Positions 31,014 through 39,314 of a stretch of DNA of 64,000 bases are shown piece after piece (positions within the stretch are counted from its first letter, which is position 1; each line of letters begins with the position of its first letter). A program made the position numbers and the translations under genes. The notes beneath the pieces are model-generated. The model was not told the DNA's origin. It did no database searches and was given only the letters and a program-made list of their open reading frames with translations. The DNA comes from Saccharothrix sp. ALI-22-I (GTDB lineage Bacteria > Actinomycetota > Actinomycetes > Mycobacteriales > Pseudonocardiaceae): the NCBI RefSeq assembly GCF_001984175.1, contig NZ_MTQP01000067.1, positions 744,001 through 808,000 on the forward strand. The letters run 5' to 3'.

Positions 31014-31322
31014 ATGACCACCTTGCTCGCCCACCCGGAGCGGGACGAGATCCGGATAACGGCGGTGCTGCACGCGCTGGCCGACCCGGTTCGACTCCAG
31101 ATCGTGCGCGCGCTCGCTTCGAAGGAAGAGGGCATTTCGTGCGGTGTGCTGGACCTGGGTGTGACGGCGTCGACCCTGACGCACCACGTGCGGACGTTGC
31201 GCGAGGCGGGGGTGGTGCGCGTCCGACCGCAGGGGACGGCGCGGATCAGCTCGCTGCGGCGGTCTGATCTGGACGCGCTGTACCCCGGTCTGCTCGACGG
31301 AGTGCTGGCGGCGCGGCAGTGA
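31014..31322 (+). CDS. ArsR-family transcriptional regulator
   Basis: A 102-residue winged-helix repressor: LHALADPVRLQIVRAL opens the domain and TASTLTHHVRTLREAGVV is the recognition helix. No metal-binding CxC motif is present, so it is likely a non-metal member that controls the divergent MFS pump. ATG at 31014, apparently leaderless. Its stop overlaps the next gene's start. Confidence 0.88.
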   Translation: MTTLLAHPERDEIRITAVLHALADPVRLQIVRALASKEEGISCGVLDLGVTASTLTHHVRTLREAGVVRVRPQGTARISSLRRSDLDALYPGLLDGVLAARQ

Positions 31323-31714
31323 GCGACGCGAACGACTGGGAGTGGGTTCGCGTGCTGGCTCAGGGGCGGGTGTACGACGAGGAACGGTCCGCCGCGAATC
31401 GGTTGGCGTGGGCGGCGGTGGCGTTGGCGGCGTCGCACGGTGGTGAGCGGAGTGGGGTGCCGCGGTCGCGGGCGGTTGCGGATCGGTTCGCGTTGCGGGC
31501 TCGGTTGGTGCGGTCGTTGGGGGCTTGGGCGGCTGATCCTGATGTGTTGACGGCTGACGTGCTGGCCGAGGTGCTGGCTGAGGGCGGGATTCCGGGGCGG
31601 TACCAGAAGCTTGTGGCGCGCGCGATGGAACCGGTTGTGCCGCAGGTGCGGAATGGTGCGTTGCGGGAGCGGGCTGAGCGGTGGCTGGCCGGGGTTGGGT
31701 CCGGCTCGATTTGA
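31319..31714 (+). CDS. Hypothetical helical protein
   Basis: A 131-residue Ala/Arg-rich, all-helical-looking protein without recognised family. Its GTG at 31319 overlaps the ArsR stop by four bases (GTGA), so it belongs to the arsR operon. Its last codons (GVGSGSI) are encoded by a 32-bp sequence that recurs inverted at 55.6 kb, so the C-terminus may have been altered by a repeat element. Confidence 0.65.
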   Translation: MSDANDWEWVRVLAQGRVYDEERSAANRLAWAAVALAASHGGERSGVPRSRAVADRFALRARLVRSLGAWAADPDVLTADVLAEVLAEGGIPGRYQKLVARAMEPVVPQVRNGALRERAERWLAGVGSGSI

Positions 31715-31718
31715 CATG
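31687..31718 (+). repeat. 32-bp copy of a dispersed element
   Basis: Bases 31687-31718 are identical to the reverse complement of 55583-55614. Core GGCTCGATTTGACATG is one arm of the inverted repeat there. Here it spans the end of an ORF and 4 bases beyond its stop. Confidence 0.9.
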
Positions 31719-31763
31719 AGCACTTAATAAATGCAGTTGCGGTCGTTCCTAAGGTGAATAGAC

Positions 31764-32540
31764 GTGCGCGCTTACACCCGTCTAGCGCTGGCCGGCTTCC
31801 GCAGATACTCCACCTACCGACAGGCGATGGTCGCCGGGATGGCGACGAACATCGCGTTTGGGCTGCTCAGGATGGCCGTACTGGTCGCGGCCATTGGGCA
31901 GGGGCCCATCGCGGGCTATGACGTCGCGGCTACGGCCACGTACGTGTGGCTTGGCCAAGGGCTCATGGCCTTTGTCCTGCTCTACAGCGACAAACAGCTC
32001 TCTGACCGCATTCGCAGTGGCGATGTGGTGATCGACCTCTACCGGCCCTGGCATCTTCAGCTGGCACTGCTCGCCGAGGACGTCGGGCGGGCCGGGTACG
32101 CGGCGGTGGTACGGCTTGTTCCGCCTGTTGCCTTCGGCGCGGTGTTCTTCCCGTTCCGGTGGCCGTCCGCCGGCACGCTGCCGCTGTTCGCGGTCAGTGC
32201 TGTGCTTGCGCTGGTCATCAGCTTTGGGATGCGATTCCTGGTCAACGCGACCACCTTCTGGTTGCTCGACAACCGCGGCGTCCACGGGCTCTACATGTCC
32301 TGCACCTGGGTGCTCTGCGGGTTGGCGGTGCCGATCGCGTTCTTCCCCGACTGGGCGAGGGACATCCTCTGGTCCACGCCTTTCCCTGCCATCTTCCAAG
32401 CGCCGATCGATGTCTTCCTCGAACAGGGGGCGCCGGGGACGATCCTGGTCAACCAGGCGTTCTGGGCTGTCGTCGTTCTCGTCGCGGGTCATTTGGTACT
32501 GAACCGTGCGGTGCGGAAAGTGGTGGTTCAGGGTGGCTGA
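31764..32540 (+). CDS. ABC-2 type permease 1
   Basis: A 258-residue membrane protein with six helices of the ABC-2 family (PF06182-type), one half of an export permease. RSGDVVIDLYRPWH is a conserved cytoplasmic loop of this family. GTG at 31764 is preceded by AAGGTGA at 6 bases. It overlaps the second permease gene by 8 bases; with the ATPase that follows they form a three-gene exporter with unknown substrate. Confidence 0.88.
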   Translation: MRAYTRLALAGFRRYSTYRQAMVAGMATNIAFGLLRMAVLVAAIGQGPIAGYDVAATATYVWLGQGLMAFVLLYSDKQLSDRIRSGDVVIDLYRPWHLQLALLAEDVGRAGYAAVVRLVPPVAFGAVFFPFRWPSAGTLPLFAVSAVLALVISFGMRFLVNATTFWLLDNRGVHGLYMSCTWVLCGLAVPIAFFPDWARDILWSTPFPAIFQAPIDVFLEQGAPGTILVNQAFWAVVVLVAGHLVLNRAVRKVVVQGG

Positions 32541-33330
32541 GAGTGTCTACGTCAGAATCATCGGCGCACGTTTGCGTGGCCAGATGTCCTACCGCACCTC
32601 ATTCGCGTTGCAGTGCCTCGCCCAAGCGGTCACGCAGCTCGGCGAGTTGTTGGTCATCCTTGTCCTGTTCAACCGGGTCAGCGCTCTTGGTGGCTTCTCG
32701 GTCAATGAGGTCGTCCTGATGTACGCGATCGCGGGTACCGCGTTCGGCATCGCCGATATGGTCGCGGGACAGCTGGACCAACTGCCGACCTACATCCGCA
32801 CTGGCACGTTCGACGTCGTCCTACTGCGGCCGCTGGGCACGCTCGCTCAGATGATGACCTCTGACGTGCAGCTGCGGAAGATCGGCCGGGTTGGCGCGGG
32901 GCTGGCGACACTGGTCTACGCCGTGAACCACAACGACATCGGGTGGTCACCGTTCACGGTGTTGCTGGTCGTGGCGGCGCCCATTGGCGGCGCGGTGATC
33001 TTCGGGTCGATCTGGATCATGGCCAATGCGATTTGCTTCTGGCTGGTCGACGGTCAGGAGCTGGCCAACACGGTCACTTACGGCAGCAGCGCGTTCACCT
33101 CCTATCCGGCCACTGTCTACGGACCGTGGCTGCGGCGCTTCTTTGCGTTCGTCATTCCTGGTGCGTTCGTTGCCTACTACCCGAGCCTTGCGTTACTTGG
33201 CCGTCCGGACCCGTTGGGCGGTCCTGCGTTGTTGGGGTGGATTTCGCCGTTGGTCGCCGTGGTGGCGGCGGGGGTTGCAGGATTGGTTTGGCGGTCGGCT
33301 GTTCGGCACTACCGGGGGACTGGGTCATGA
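32533..33330 (+). CDS. ABC-2 type permease 2
   Basis: A 265-residue paralog of the preceding permease with six membrane helices; RTGTFDVVLLRPLG corresponds to the loop of permease 1. GTG at 32533 (VAESVYVRI) overlaps the end of permease 1. Its stop overlaps the ATPase start (ATGA). Confidence 0.88.
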   Translation: MAESVYVRIIGARLRGQMSYRTSFALQCLAQAVTQLGELLVILVLFNRVSALGGFSVNEVVLMYAIAGTAFGIADMVAGQLDQLPTYIRTGTFDVVLLRPLGTLAQMMTSDVQLRKIGRVGAGLATLVYAVNHNDIGWSPFTVLLVVAAPIGGAVIFGSIWIMANAICFWLVDGQELANTVTYGSSAFTSYPATVYGPWLRRFFAFVIPGAFVAYYPSLALLGRPDPLGGPALLGWISPLVAVVAAGVAGLVWRSAVRHYRGTGS

Positions 33331-34283
33331 TCGAGGTGCGGGAGCTGCGTCGTGAGTTCACGTTATCGACGAAGGTCGGGCGGTTCAGGAGGGAGAAGCG
33401 GACTGTCCTTGCGGTGGACGCGGTGAGCTTTGACGTTGCGGCGGGTGAGGCCGTCGGGTACGTCGGCCCGAACGGCGCGGGGAAGTCCACCACGATCAAG
33501 ATGCTCACCGGAGTCCTGGTGCCGACGTCCGGGCACGTCCGGGTGTCCGGTGTGGACCCGTCACGGGGCAGGCGGGAGCTGGCCAGGCGGATCGGCGTGG
33601 TCTTCGGGCAGCGCAGCCAGCTCTGGTGGGACCTGCCGCTGAGGGACAGCTTCGACCTGCTGCGCGCCATCTACCGGGTGTCGCGGGGCGACTACGAGGC
33701 CCGGCTGCGGGAGTGCGTCGAGCTGCTCGACCTCGGTCCGTTCCTGGACACCCCGGTTCGGCAGCTGTCCCTTGGCCAGCGGATGCGTGGCGAGGTCACG
33801 GCGGCCCTGCTGCACGGTCCTGAGCTGCTGGTGCTCGACGAACCCACGATCGGGCTCGACCTGGAGTCCAAGGAACGCCTGCGCGAGTTCCTGGCCGACC
33901 TCAACACCCAGCGCGGGACCACGCTGCTGCTCACCACGCACGACCTGGACGACATCGAGCGGTTGTGCCCCCGGCTGGTGGTGATCGACCGTGGCACGGT
34001 GCTGGCCGACGGGCCGCTGGACGAACTGCGTGCCGAGGTGGCGCCGGAACGCGTGCTGGTCGTGGACCTGGAGAAGCCGGCCGAGGGACTGGACGACCTG
34101 CCCGGCGTCACGGCGACCCGGACCGAGCTGAACGGACTGCGACACCACCTCACGTTCCGTCGCGCCGACACCACGGCGGCGGCGCTCATCTCGGCTGTCG
34201 CGGCCCGTGCCGAGGTGCACGATTTGGTGGTCGTCGAGCCCGAAATCGATGACGTGGTGCGTCGTTTGTACGCACGTCGGTAG
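33327..34283 (+). CDS. ABC transporter ATP-binding protein
   Basis: A 318-residue ATPase. Walker A GPNGAGKST, signature LSLGQ, Walker B LLVLDEP and the H-loop TTHDLDD are intact; the Q-loop is FGQRSQLWW, typical of ATPases paired with PF06182 permeases. The C-terminal 80 residues form an extra domain also usual in this group. ATG overlaps the permease stop. Confidence 0.93.
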   Translation: MIEVRELRREFTLSTKVGRFRREKRTVLAVDAVSFDVAAGEAVGYVGPNGAGKSTTIKMLTGVLVPTSGHVRVSGVDPSRGRRELARRIGVVFGQRSQLWWDLPLRDSFDLLRAIYRVSRGDYEARLRECVELLDLGPFLDTPVRQLSLGQRMRGEVTAALLHGPELLVLDEPTIGLDLESKERLREFLADLNTQRGTTLLLTTHDLDDIERLCPRLVVIDRGTVLADGPLDELRAEVAPERVLVVDLEKPAEGLDDLPGVTATRTELNGLRHHLTFRRADTTAAALISAVAARAEVHDLVVVEPEIDDVVRRLYARR

Positions 34284-34320
34284 AGTCGGACGAAACGGTC
34301 AGCTTAGAACGGGAGCCCTT

Positions 34321-34716
34321 ATGCGTGCAGGTCGTCCGGTTGCCACCCTCCTTCTGGCGCTGGGGCTCGTCGGCGCGGTGTCCGGTTGCGAGGCCGTCCA
34401 GCAGGCCTCGGACACGGCGAACCAGGTCGGCCAGGCCGCGGACAAGGCAACGCTGTGCATCGAAGCGCTCAAGCTCGCGGGCTTCACCCCCGACGCCACC
34501 GACCCGCAGAAGGCGCTGGAGGAGACCCAGAAGAAGGCCCAGGAGCTCAACGACCTCGCCGCGAAGGCGGGCGACACCACGCTCCAGAACGCCATCACCG
34601 GCGTCTCCGACACCATGAGCAAGGTGACGCTGGAGGACCTGAACCCGGCCAACATCGCGACCTGGTCCCAGGCCAAGCTGGACCAGGTGGCGAAATTGAC
34701 CGCCGCCTGCGGCTGA
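34321..34716 (+). CDS. Small lipoprotein
   Basis: A 131-residue protein with a lipoprotein signal (basic start, hydrophobic core, lipobox VSGC at about residues 20-23). The mature part is helical, rich in Ala, Gln and Lys, and contains two more Cys (CIEALKLAG and the terminal AACG) that may form a disulfide. No family recognised; it lies 37 bases after the ABC ATPase and might serve it. Confidence 0.75.
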   Translation: MRAGRPVATLLLALGLVGAVSGCEAVQQASDTANQVGQAADKATLCIEALKLAGFTPDATDPQKALEETQKKAQELNDLAAKAGDTTLQNAITGVSDTMSKVTLEDLNPANIATWSQAKLDQVAKLTAACG

Positions 34717-34783
34717 GCGGAAATGCCAGGCTGTCGGTACCTTCGGAACAGTCCTACGCTGTGACGCACCGGAGGTGTTGCAG

Positions 34784-35011
34784 ATGCACGCGACAGTAGG
34801 CGACCGGTTGCACGTCCACAGCCGCGCGGTGGGTCTCGACGATACGATCGGCGAGATCCTGGAGGTACGCGGCTCGGAAGGTGCACCCCCATATCTGGTC
34901 CGCTTCTCCGACGGCCATGAAGGGCTGGTCTACCCCGGCCCCGACAGCCTGGTCGAGCCTCGGACCTCTTCCGAATCAACCAGGAGCAAGGACTCGACCT
35001 CGGCGCGGTAG
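34784..35011 (+). CDS. DUF1918 protein
   Basis: A 75-residue protein; MHATVGDRLHVHSRAVGL and PYLVRFSDGHEGLVYPGPD are diagnostic of DUF1918, an SH3-barrel-like family found across actinobacteria with unknown function. GGAGGT 7 bases before the ATG at 34784. The last 25 codons extend past the usual family end and overlap the convergent tetR gene by 82 bases. Confidence 0.85.
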   Translation: MHATVGDRLHVHSRAVGLDDTIGEILEVRGSEGAPPYLVRFSDGHEGLVYPGPDSLVEPRTSSESTRSKDSTSAR

Positions 35012-35643
35012 AGCAGCGCCGGGTCGATGCCCATCGGCCCGAACTGCCCGGTCACCTCCAGGCTGAGCACTCCGTGCAGTCTGGTGAAACCGCGCAGGCC
35101 GGTGAGCAGCACGGCGGGGGGCACGTCGCCCTCGCCGCGCGAGTCCGCCCACGCCACGAGCTGAGCGTCCAGTGTGGACGGCTCAGCCGTGGCTCTCCCC
35201 GGTGCTGCCCCTTCGTGCGGCAGCACGCTCAGAAACGCGCTCATGGTGCGGTGTGCGGCCATGAGGGTGTCGTCCGGCGCCTGGTAACCGGGTAGCGGCG
35301 TGCCGAACAGCAGCATGTACCGGTGCGGCTGGCCGACCCCCCACGACCGGAACGCCTCCCCGAACGCACGCACCCGATCGGGCGGTTCCGCGCCCTCCGA
35401 CGCCGCGACCGCCGCCTCGACCGTGTCCGCGAGGTCGTGCCACGCGTCCCGGACGAGGTCGTTCAGCAGGTCGTCGCGCCCCTTGAAGTACCGGTAGAGC
35501 GCCGGACCCGTCACGCCCATGCGCTTGGCGATGGCGTTGACCGAGATCCCGGCGATCCCCTGCTCCGCCAACTGCTCCAGCGCGATGCGCTTGGCTTCGA
35601 CCTTCGTCTCCTCGCGGAACCGCTCGCGGCGAACGTTGACCAC
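34930..35643 (-). CDS. TetR-family regulator
   Basis: A 237-residue repressor. The N-terminal helix-turn-helix is clear (GIAGISVNAIAKRMGVTGPA then LYRYFKGRDDL), with a longer C-terminal ligand domain of the TetR_C_25/WHG type. GTG at 35643 is set by a perfect AAGGAGGTG 7 bases upstream; the frame continues further but without homology. It is divergent from an NAD(P)-dependent epimerase-like gene whose promoter it probably controls. Confidence 0.9.
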   Translation of the reverse strand: MVNVRRERFREETKVEAKRIALEQLAEQGIAGISVNAIAKRMGVTGPALYRYFKGRDDLLNDLVRDAWHDLADTVEAAVAASEGAEPPDRVRAFGEAFRSWGVGQPHRYMLLFGTPLPGYQAPDDTLMAAHRTMSAFLSVLPHEGAAPGRATAEPSTLDAQLVAWADSRGEGDVPPAVLLTGLRGFTRLHGVLSLEVTGQFGPMGIDPALLYRAEVESLLLVDSEEVRGSTRLSGPG

Positions 35644-35670
35644 TTCTCCCCACCTCCTTGACAAACATAC

Positions 35671-35701
35671 TCTAACTTGTGTTAGAAACTCTAACAAGAG
35701 T
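35671..35701. promoter_or_regulatory. TetR operator candidates
   Basis: Two palindromes lie side by side in the divergent region: TCTAACTTGTGTTAGA (35671-35686, perfect 6-bp arms) and ACTCTAACAAGAGT (35688-35701, perfect 5-bp arms). CTAAC half-sites recur again just downstream. This suits dimeric or double-dimer TetR binding over both promoters. Confidence 0.65.
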
Positions 35702-35725
35702 AAGAGGCTAACACTAGGGGGAGCC

Positions 35726-36634
35726 GTGACGGTGGTCGTTCTGGGAGCTGGTCGGGGCATCGGTCGCGAGATCACCCGGCAGCTGGTGGCCGAGGGCCGA
35801 GAGGTCCGCGCTGTCACACGTTCGGGTGGAGTTCCGGAGGGCGCGCAGGACGTGCGCGGCGACCTGATGGACCGGGCGTCCGCGCTCGACGCCGTCAAGG
35901 GCGCGTCGGTGATCCACCTGGCCGCGAACGTGCCGTACACGAGCTGGGCGGACACGCTGCCGACGATGGTCGAGAACACCATCGCCGCCGCCGAGGCCGT
36001 GGGCGCGAAGATCGTCTTCGCGGACAACCTCTACTCGTACGGCCCGGTGTCGGGCCCGTTGACCGAGACCACGCCGGAACGGCCGGTGGGCCCGAAGGAG
36101 AAGCTGCGCAGCGAACTCGGCCGGCGCTTGCGGCAGGCGTCCGTGCCGGTGACGACCTGCCGGTCGTCGGACTACTACGGGCCGGGCGGGATCGGCTCGC
36201 TGCCCGGCGAGCTGGCGATCAAGCCGATGACCCAGGGCAAGGGCGCGACGTGGTTCTGGTCGCTGGACGTGCCGCACACGTTCGCCTACCTCGCCGACAC
36301 GGCACGGGCGCAGATCGTGCTGGGCGACGACGAGCGGGCCGACGGGAAGATCTGGCTCACGCCGGCCGCCGAAACGTTGACCGTGCGGGAGTTCATCGCG
36401 CTGACCGGCCGGGTGCTGGGCAACACGCGCAAGCCGCTGCGGCTGCCGTCGGTGGCCGTCACCGTGAGTGCGTTGTTCGACAAGAGGTTGCGCGGTATGG
36501 GCGAATTGCAGCACCAGCGGACCAAGCCGTGGGTGGTGGACCACTCCGCGTTCGACGCCGCGTTCGGGCCGTTTCCGGTCACGCCGCACGAGCAGGCGAT
36601 CGCGGAAACGGCGCAGTGGTACCGATCCGCGTGA
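35726..36634 (+). CDS. NAD-dependent epimerase/dehydratase family protein
   Basis: A 302-residue atypical short-chain dehydrogenase. The nucleotide-binding loop is GAGRGIGREI, HLAANVPY follows the third strand. The usual YxxxK is replaced by a KEKLRSELGRRL stretch, so it may be a non-catalytic or NmrA-like member. GTG at 35726 with GGGGGAG 4 bases upstream. Divergent TetR regulator. Confidence 0.82.
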   Translation: MTVVVLGAGRGIGREITRQLVAEGREVRAVTRSGGVPEGAQDVRGDLMDRASALDAVKGASVIHLAANVPYTSWADTLPTMVENTIAAAEAVGAKIVFADNLYSYGPVSGPLTETTPERPVGPKEKLRSELGRRLRQASVPVTTCRSSDYYGPGGIGSLPGELAIKPMTQGKGATWFWSLDVPHTFAYLADTARAQIVLGDDERADGKIWLTPAAETLTVREFIALTGRVLGNTRKPLRLPSVAVTVSALFDKRLRGMGELQHQRTKPWVVDHSAFDAAFGPFPVTPHEQAIAETAQWYRSA

Positions 36635-36644
36635 ACACCGGCGC

Positions 36645-36687
36645 GGCGGCGTGAGCGAAACGGCAACCCGGGAACGCTCCCGCCGCC
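36645..36687. terminator. Bidirectional terminator
   Basis: Arms GGCGGCGTGAGCG (36645-36657) and CGCTCCCGCCGCC (36675-36687) pair with one mismatch around a 17-base loop, between the convergent epimerase and phosphatase genes. Confidence 0.6.
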
Positions 36688-36688
36688 G

Positions 36689-37498
36689 TCAGCCGAGGAT
36701 CGTGGTGATCAGCTCGTCGGCGAGCGCGGGCGTCGCGGCGGCGATGCCCGACCACCGGCGGGACAGGTCCAGGTCGAAGGTCAACGGCCGGCCGCGCAGG
36801 TCCAGCAGCGCTCCCCCGGCCGCGGGCACGGTCACCAGTGCGGCGATGAGGTCCATCAGCCGGTGGGTGTCCGAGCCGGGGTCGGCGAAGGCGTCCACCG
36901 AGCCCTCGGCGACCAGCGCCGTCTCCAGGCACGTCGTGCACAGCACGCGAATCCGGTCGGCCTGGTTCGCCACCCGCATCCAGGCTTCCTCGGTGCCGCG
37001 CTTCGGCCGCATCATGCACACCGAGGCGCCCTTGAGCTGCGTGCGGCCGGTCGTGCGGAACGGCGTGGGCTTGCCCGCCTGCGCCGACCACGCCCGGCCG
37101 GTGTCGAACCAGACGGTGAGGGCCTCGACCGGCTGGTCGTCGATCACCAGGGCACCCGCGAAGCACGACAGCGGCACGCCCAGCGCGGCGTTCGCCGAAC
37201 CGTCCACGGGGTCGATCACGAGGGTGGCGGCGGAACCGTTGTCGATGAACCCGGCTTCCTCGGACAGCAGGTTCGCGCCCGCCTGCGCGGCGGCCTCGGC
37301 GATCGCGGCCTCCACGATCGCGTCCACCCGCATGGTCGGCGTGCCGTCCGCGCCGTCGGCGACCTCCTCGCGCAGCTGCACGCGGGTGAACTCACGGCGG
37401 GCTTCGCCGTAGGCGCGGGAGGCGGCGAGCGCGGTGGCGGCGAGCGCCGGGTGCACGTCGGCGGGCAGGTCGGCTGCGGGCACGGGCCACTTGTTCAT
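36689..37498 (-). CDS. Inositol monophosphatase family protein
   Basis: A 269-residue Mg-dependent phosphatase of the IMPase/FIG superfamily. E80-E81, DPVDGSAN at 96-103 and the C-terminal GSDTHRLMD/AAG region correspond to the metal and substrate site; the usual WD at the end is replaced by D in a GSDTHR context. Substrate could be inositol phosphate, PAP or histidinol phosphate. ATG at 37498 (MNKWPV) preferred over an extension to 37510. Confidence 0.85.
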   Translation of the reverse strand: MNKWPVPAADLPADVHPALAATALAASRAYGEARREFTRVQLREEVADGADGTPTMRVDAIVEAAIAEAAAQAGANLLSEEAGFIDNGSAATLVIDPVDGSANAALGVPLSCFAGALVIDDQPVEALTVWFDTGRAWSAQAGKPTPFRTTGRTQLKGASVCMMRPKRGTEEAWMRVANQADRIRVLCTTCLETALVAEGSVDAFADPGSDTHRLMDLIAALVTVPAAGGALLDLRGRPLTFDLDLSRRWSGIAAATPALADELITTILG

Positions 37499-37511
37499 GA
37501 CCCCCAACATG

Positions 37512-37546
37512 CCACGAGAGGGCCACCCGTGGCGGCCCTCTCGTGG
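37512..37546 (-). terminator. mdh terminator
   Basis: Perfect 13-bp stem CCACGAGAGGGCC (37512-37524) and complement (37534-37546), 9-base loop, starting 20 bases after the mdh stop and ahead of the phosphatase gene. Confidence 0.85.
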
Positions 37547-37566
37547 GGTACGACTCAGCTGCGGAC

Positions 37567-38619
<1,053 letters not shown>

Positions 38620-38703
38620 TCAGCGGCGGTCTCTACTCCGGGACCGCGCACCGGGCGGTTACCCGGCAACCGGAGGTTACCAACTGGCGAACGATGACAA
38701 GGT

Positions 38704-39297
38704 GTGACAGTGGACATCATCGGCGAGGACTACTCCGACGCGGTCTTGTACGAGCAGAAGTGGGCGGGGCGGTCGTTCGTCCAGTGCGACTTCACCGAGG
38801 CCGATATGCGCGGCCTGGTGACATCGGGGTGCACGTTCACCGAGTGCACGTTCGACCGGACCGACCTGGGCGGGTCCTCGCACACGGCCACCGCGTTCCG
38901 GTCGTGCCGGTTCACCCGGGCGGTGCTGGCGTCGACCACGTTCACGTCGTGCTCGTGGCTCGGGTCGATGTTCGTGGACTGCGCGCTGCGGCCGATCACG
39001 TTGAAGGAGACCGATCTCACGCTGGCCGGTTTGACCGGCGCGCGGCTGCCGAAGGCGGCGTTGCGCGGGCTGCGGTTGCGCGAGGCCAACCTGGAGAACG
39101 CCGACCTGCGTGACGCGGACCTGCGCGACGCCGACCTGACCGGCACCCGGTTGCGGGGGTGCAAACTGGATGGAACCGACCTGCGCGGGGCACGGCTGGA
39201 CGCCGACGGGCTCGTCCAGGCCACCCTGCGCGGGGCACGGGTGGACCTGGACACGGCCGTCGCCTTCGCCGCCGCGCACGGGTTGCGCGTCGAGTAG
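38704..39297 (+). CDS. Pentapeptide-repeat protein
   Basis: A 197-residue right-handed quadrilateral beta-helix: A(D/N)Lxx repeats run through most of the length (for example ENADLRDADLRDADLTGTRL), with larger F/C core residues in the N-terminal coils. It is similar in size and form to MfpA/Qnr, DNA mimics that protect gyrase from quinolones; that role is inferred. GTG at 38704. Divergent from mdh and convergent with the TNT-locus. Confidence 0.85.
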   Translation: MTVDIIGEDYSDAVLYEQKWAGRSFVQCDFTEADMRGLVTSGCTFTECTFDRTDLGGSSHTATAFRSCRFTRAVLASTTFTSCSWLGSMFVDCALRPITLKETDLTLAGLTGARLPKAALRGLRLREANLENADLRDADLRDADLTGTRLRGCKLDGTDLRGARLDADGLVQATLRGARVDLDTAVAFAAAHGLRVE

Positions 39298-39314
39298 CCG
39301 CCGTCGGTCGGGCC

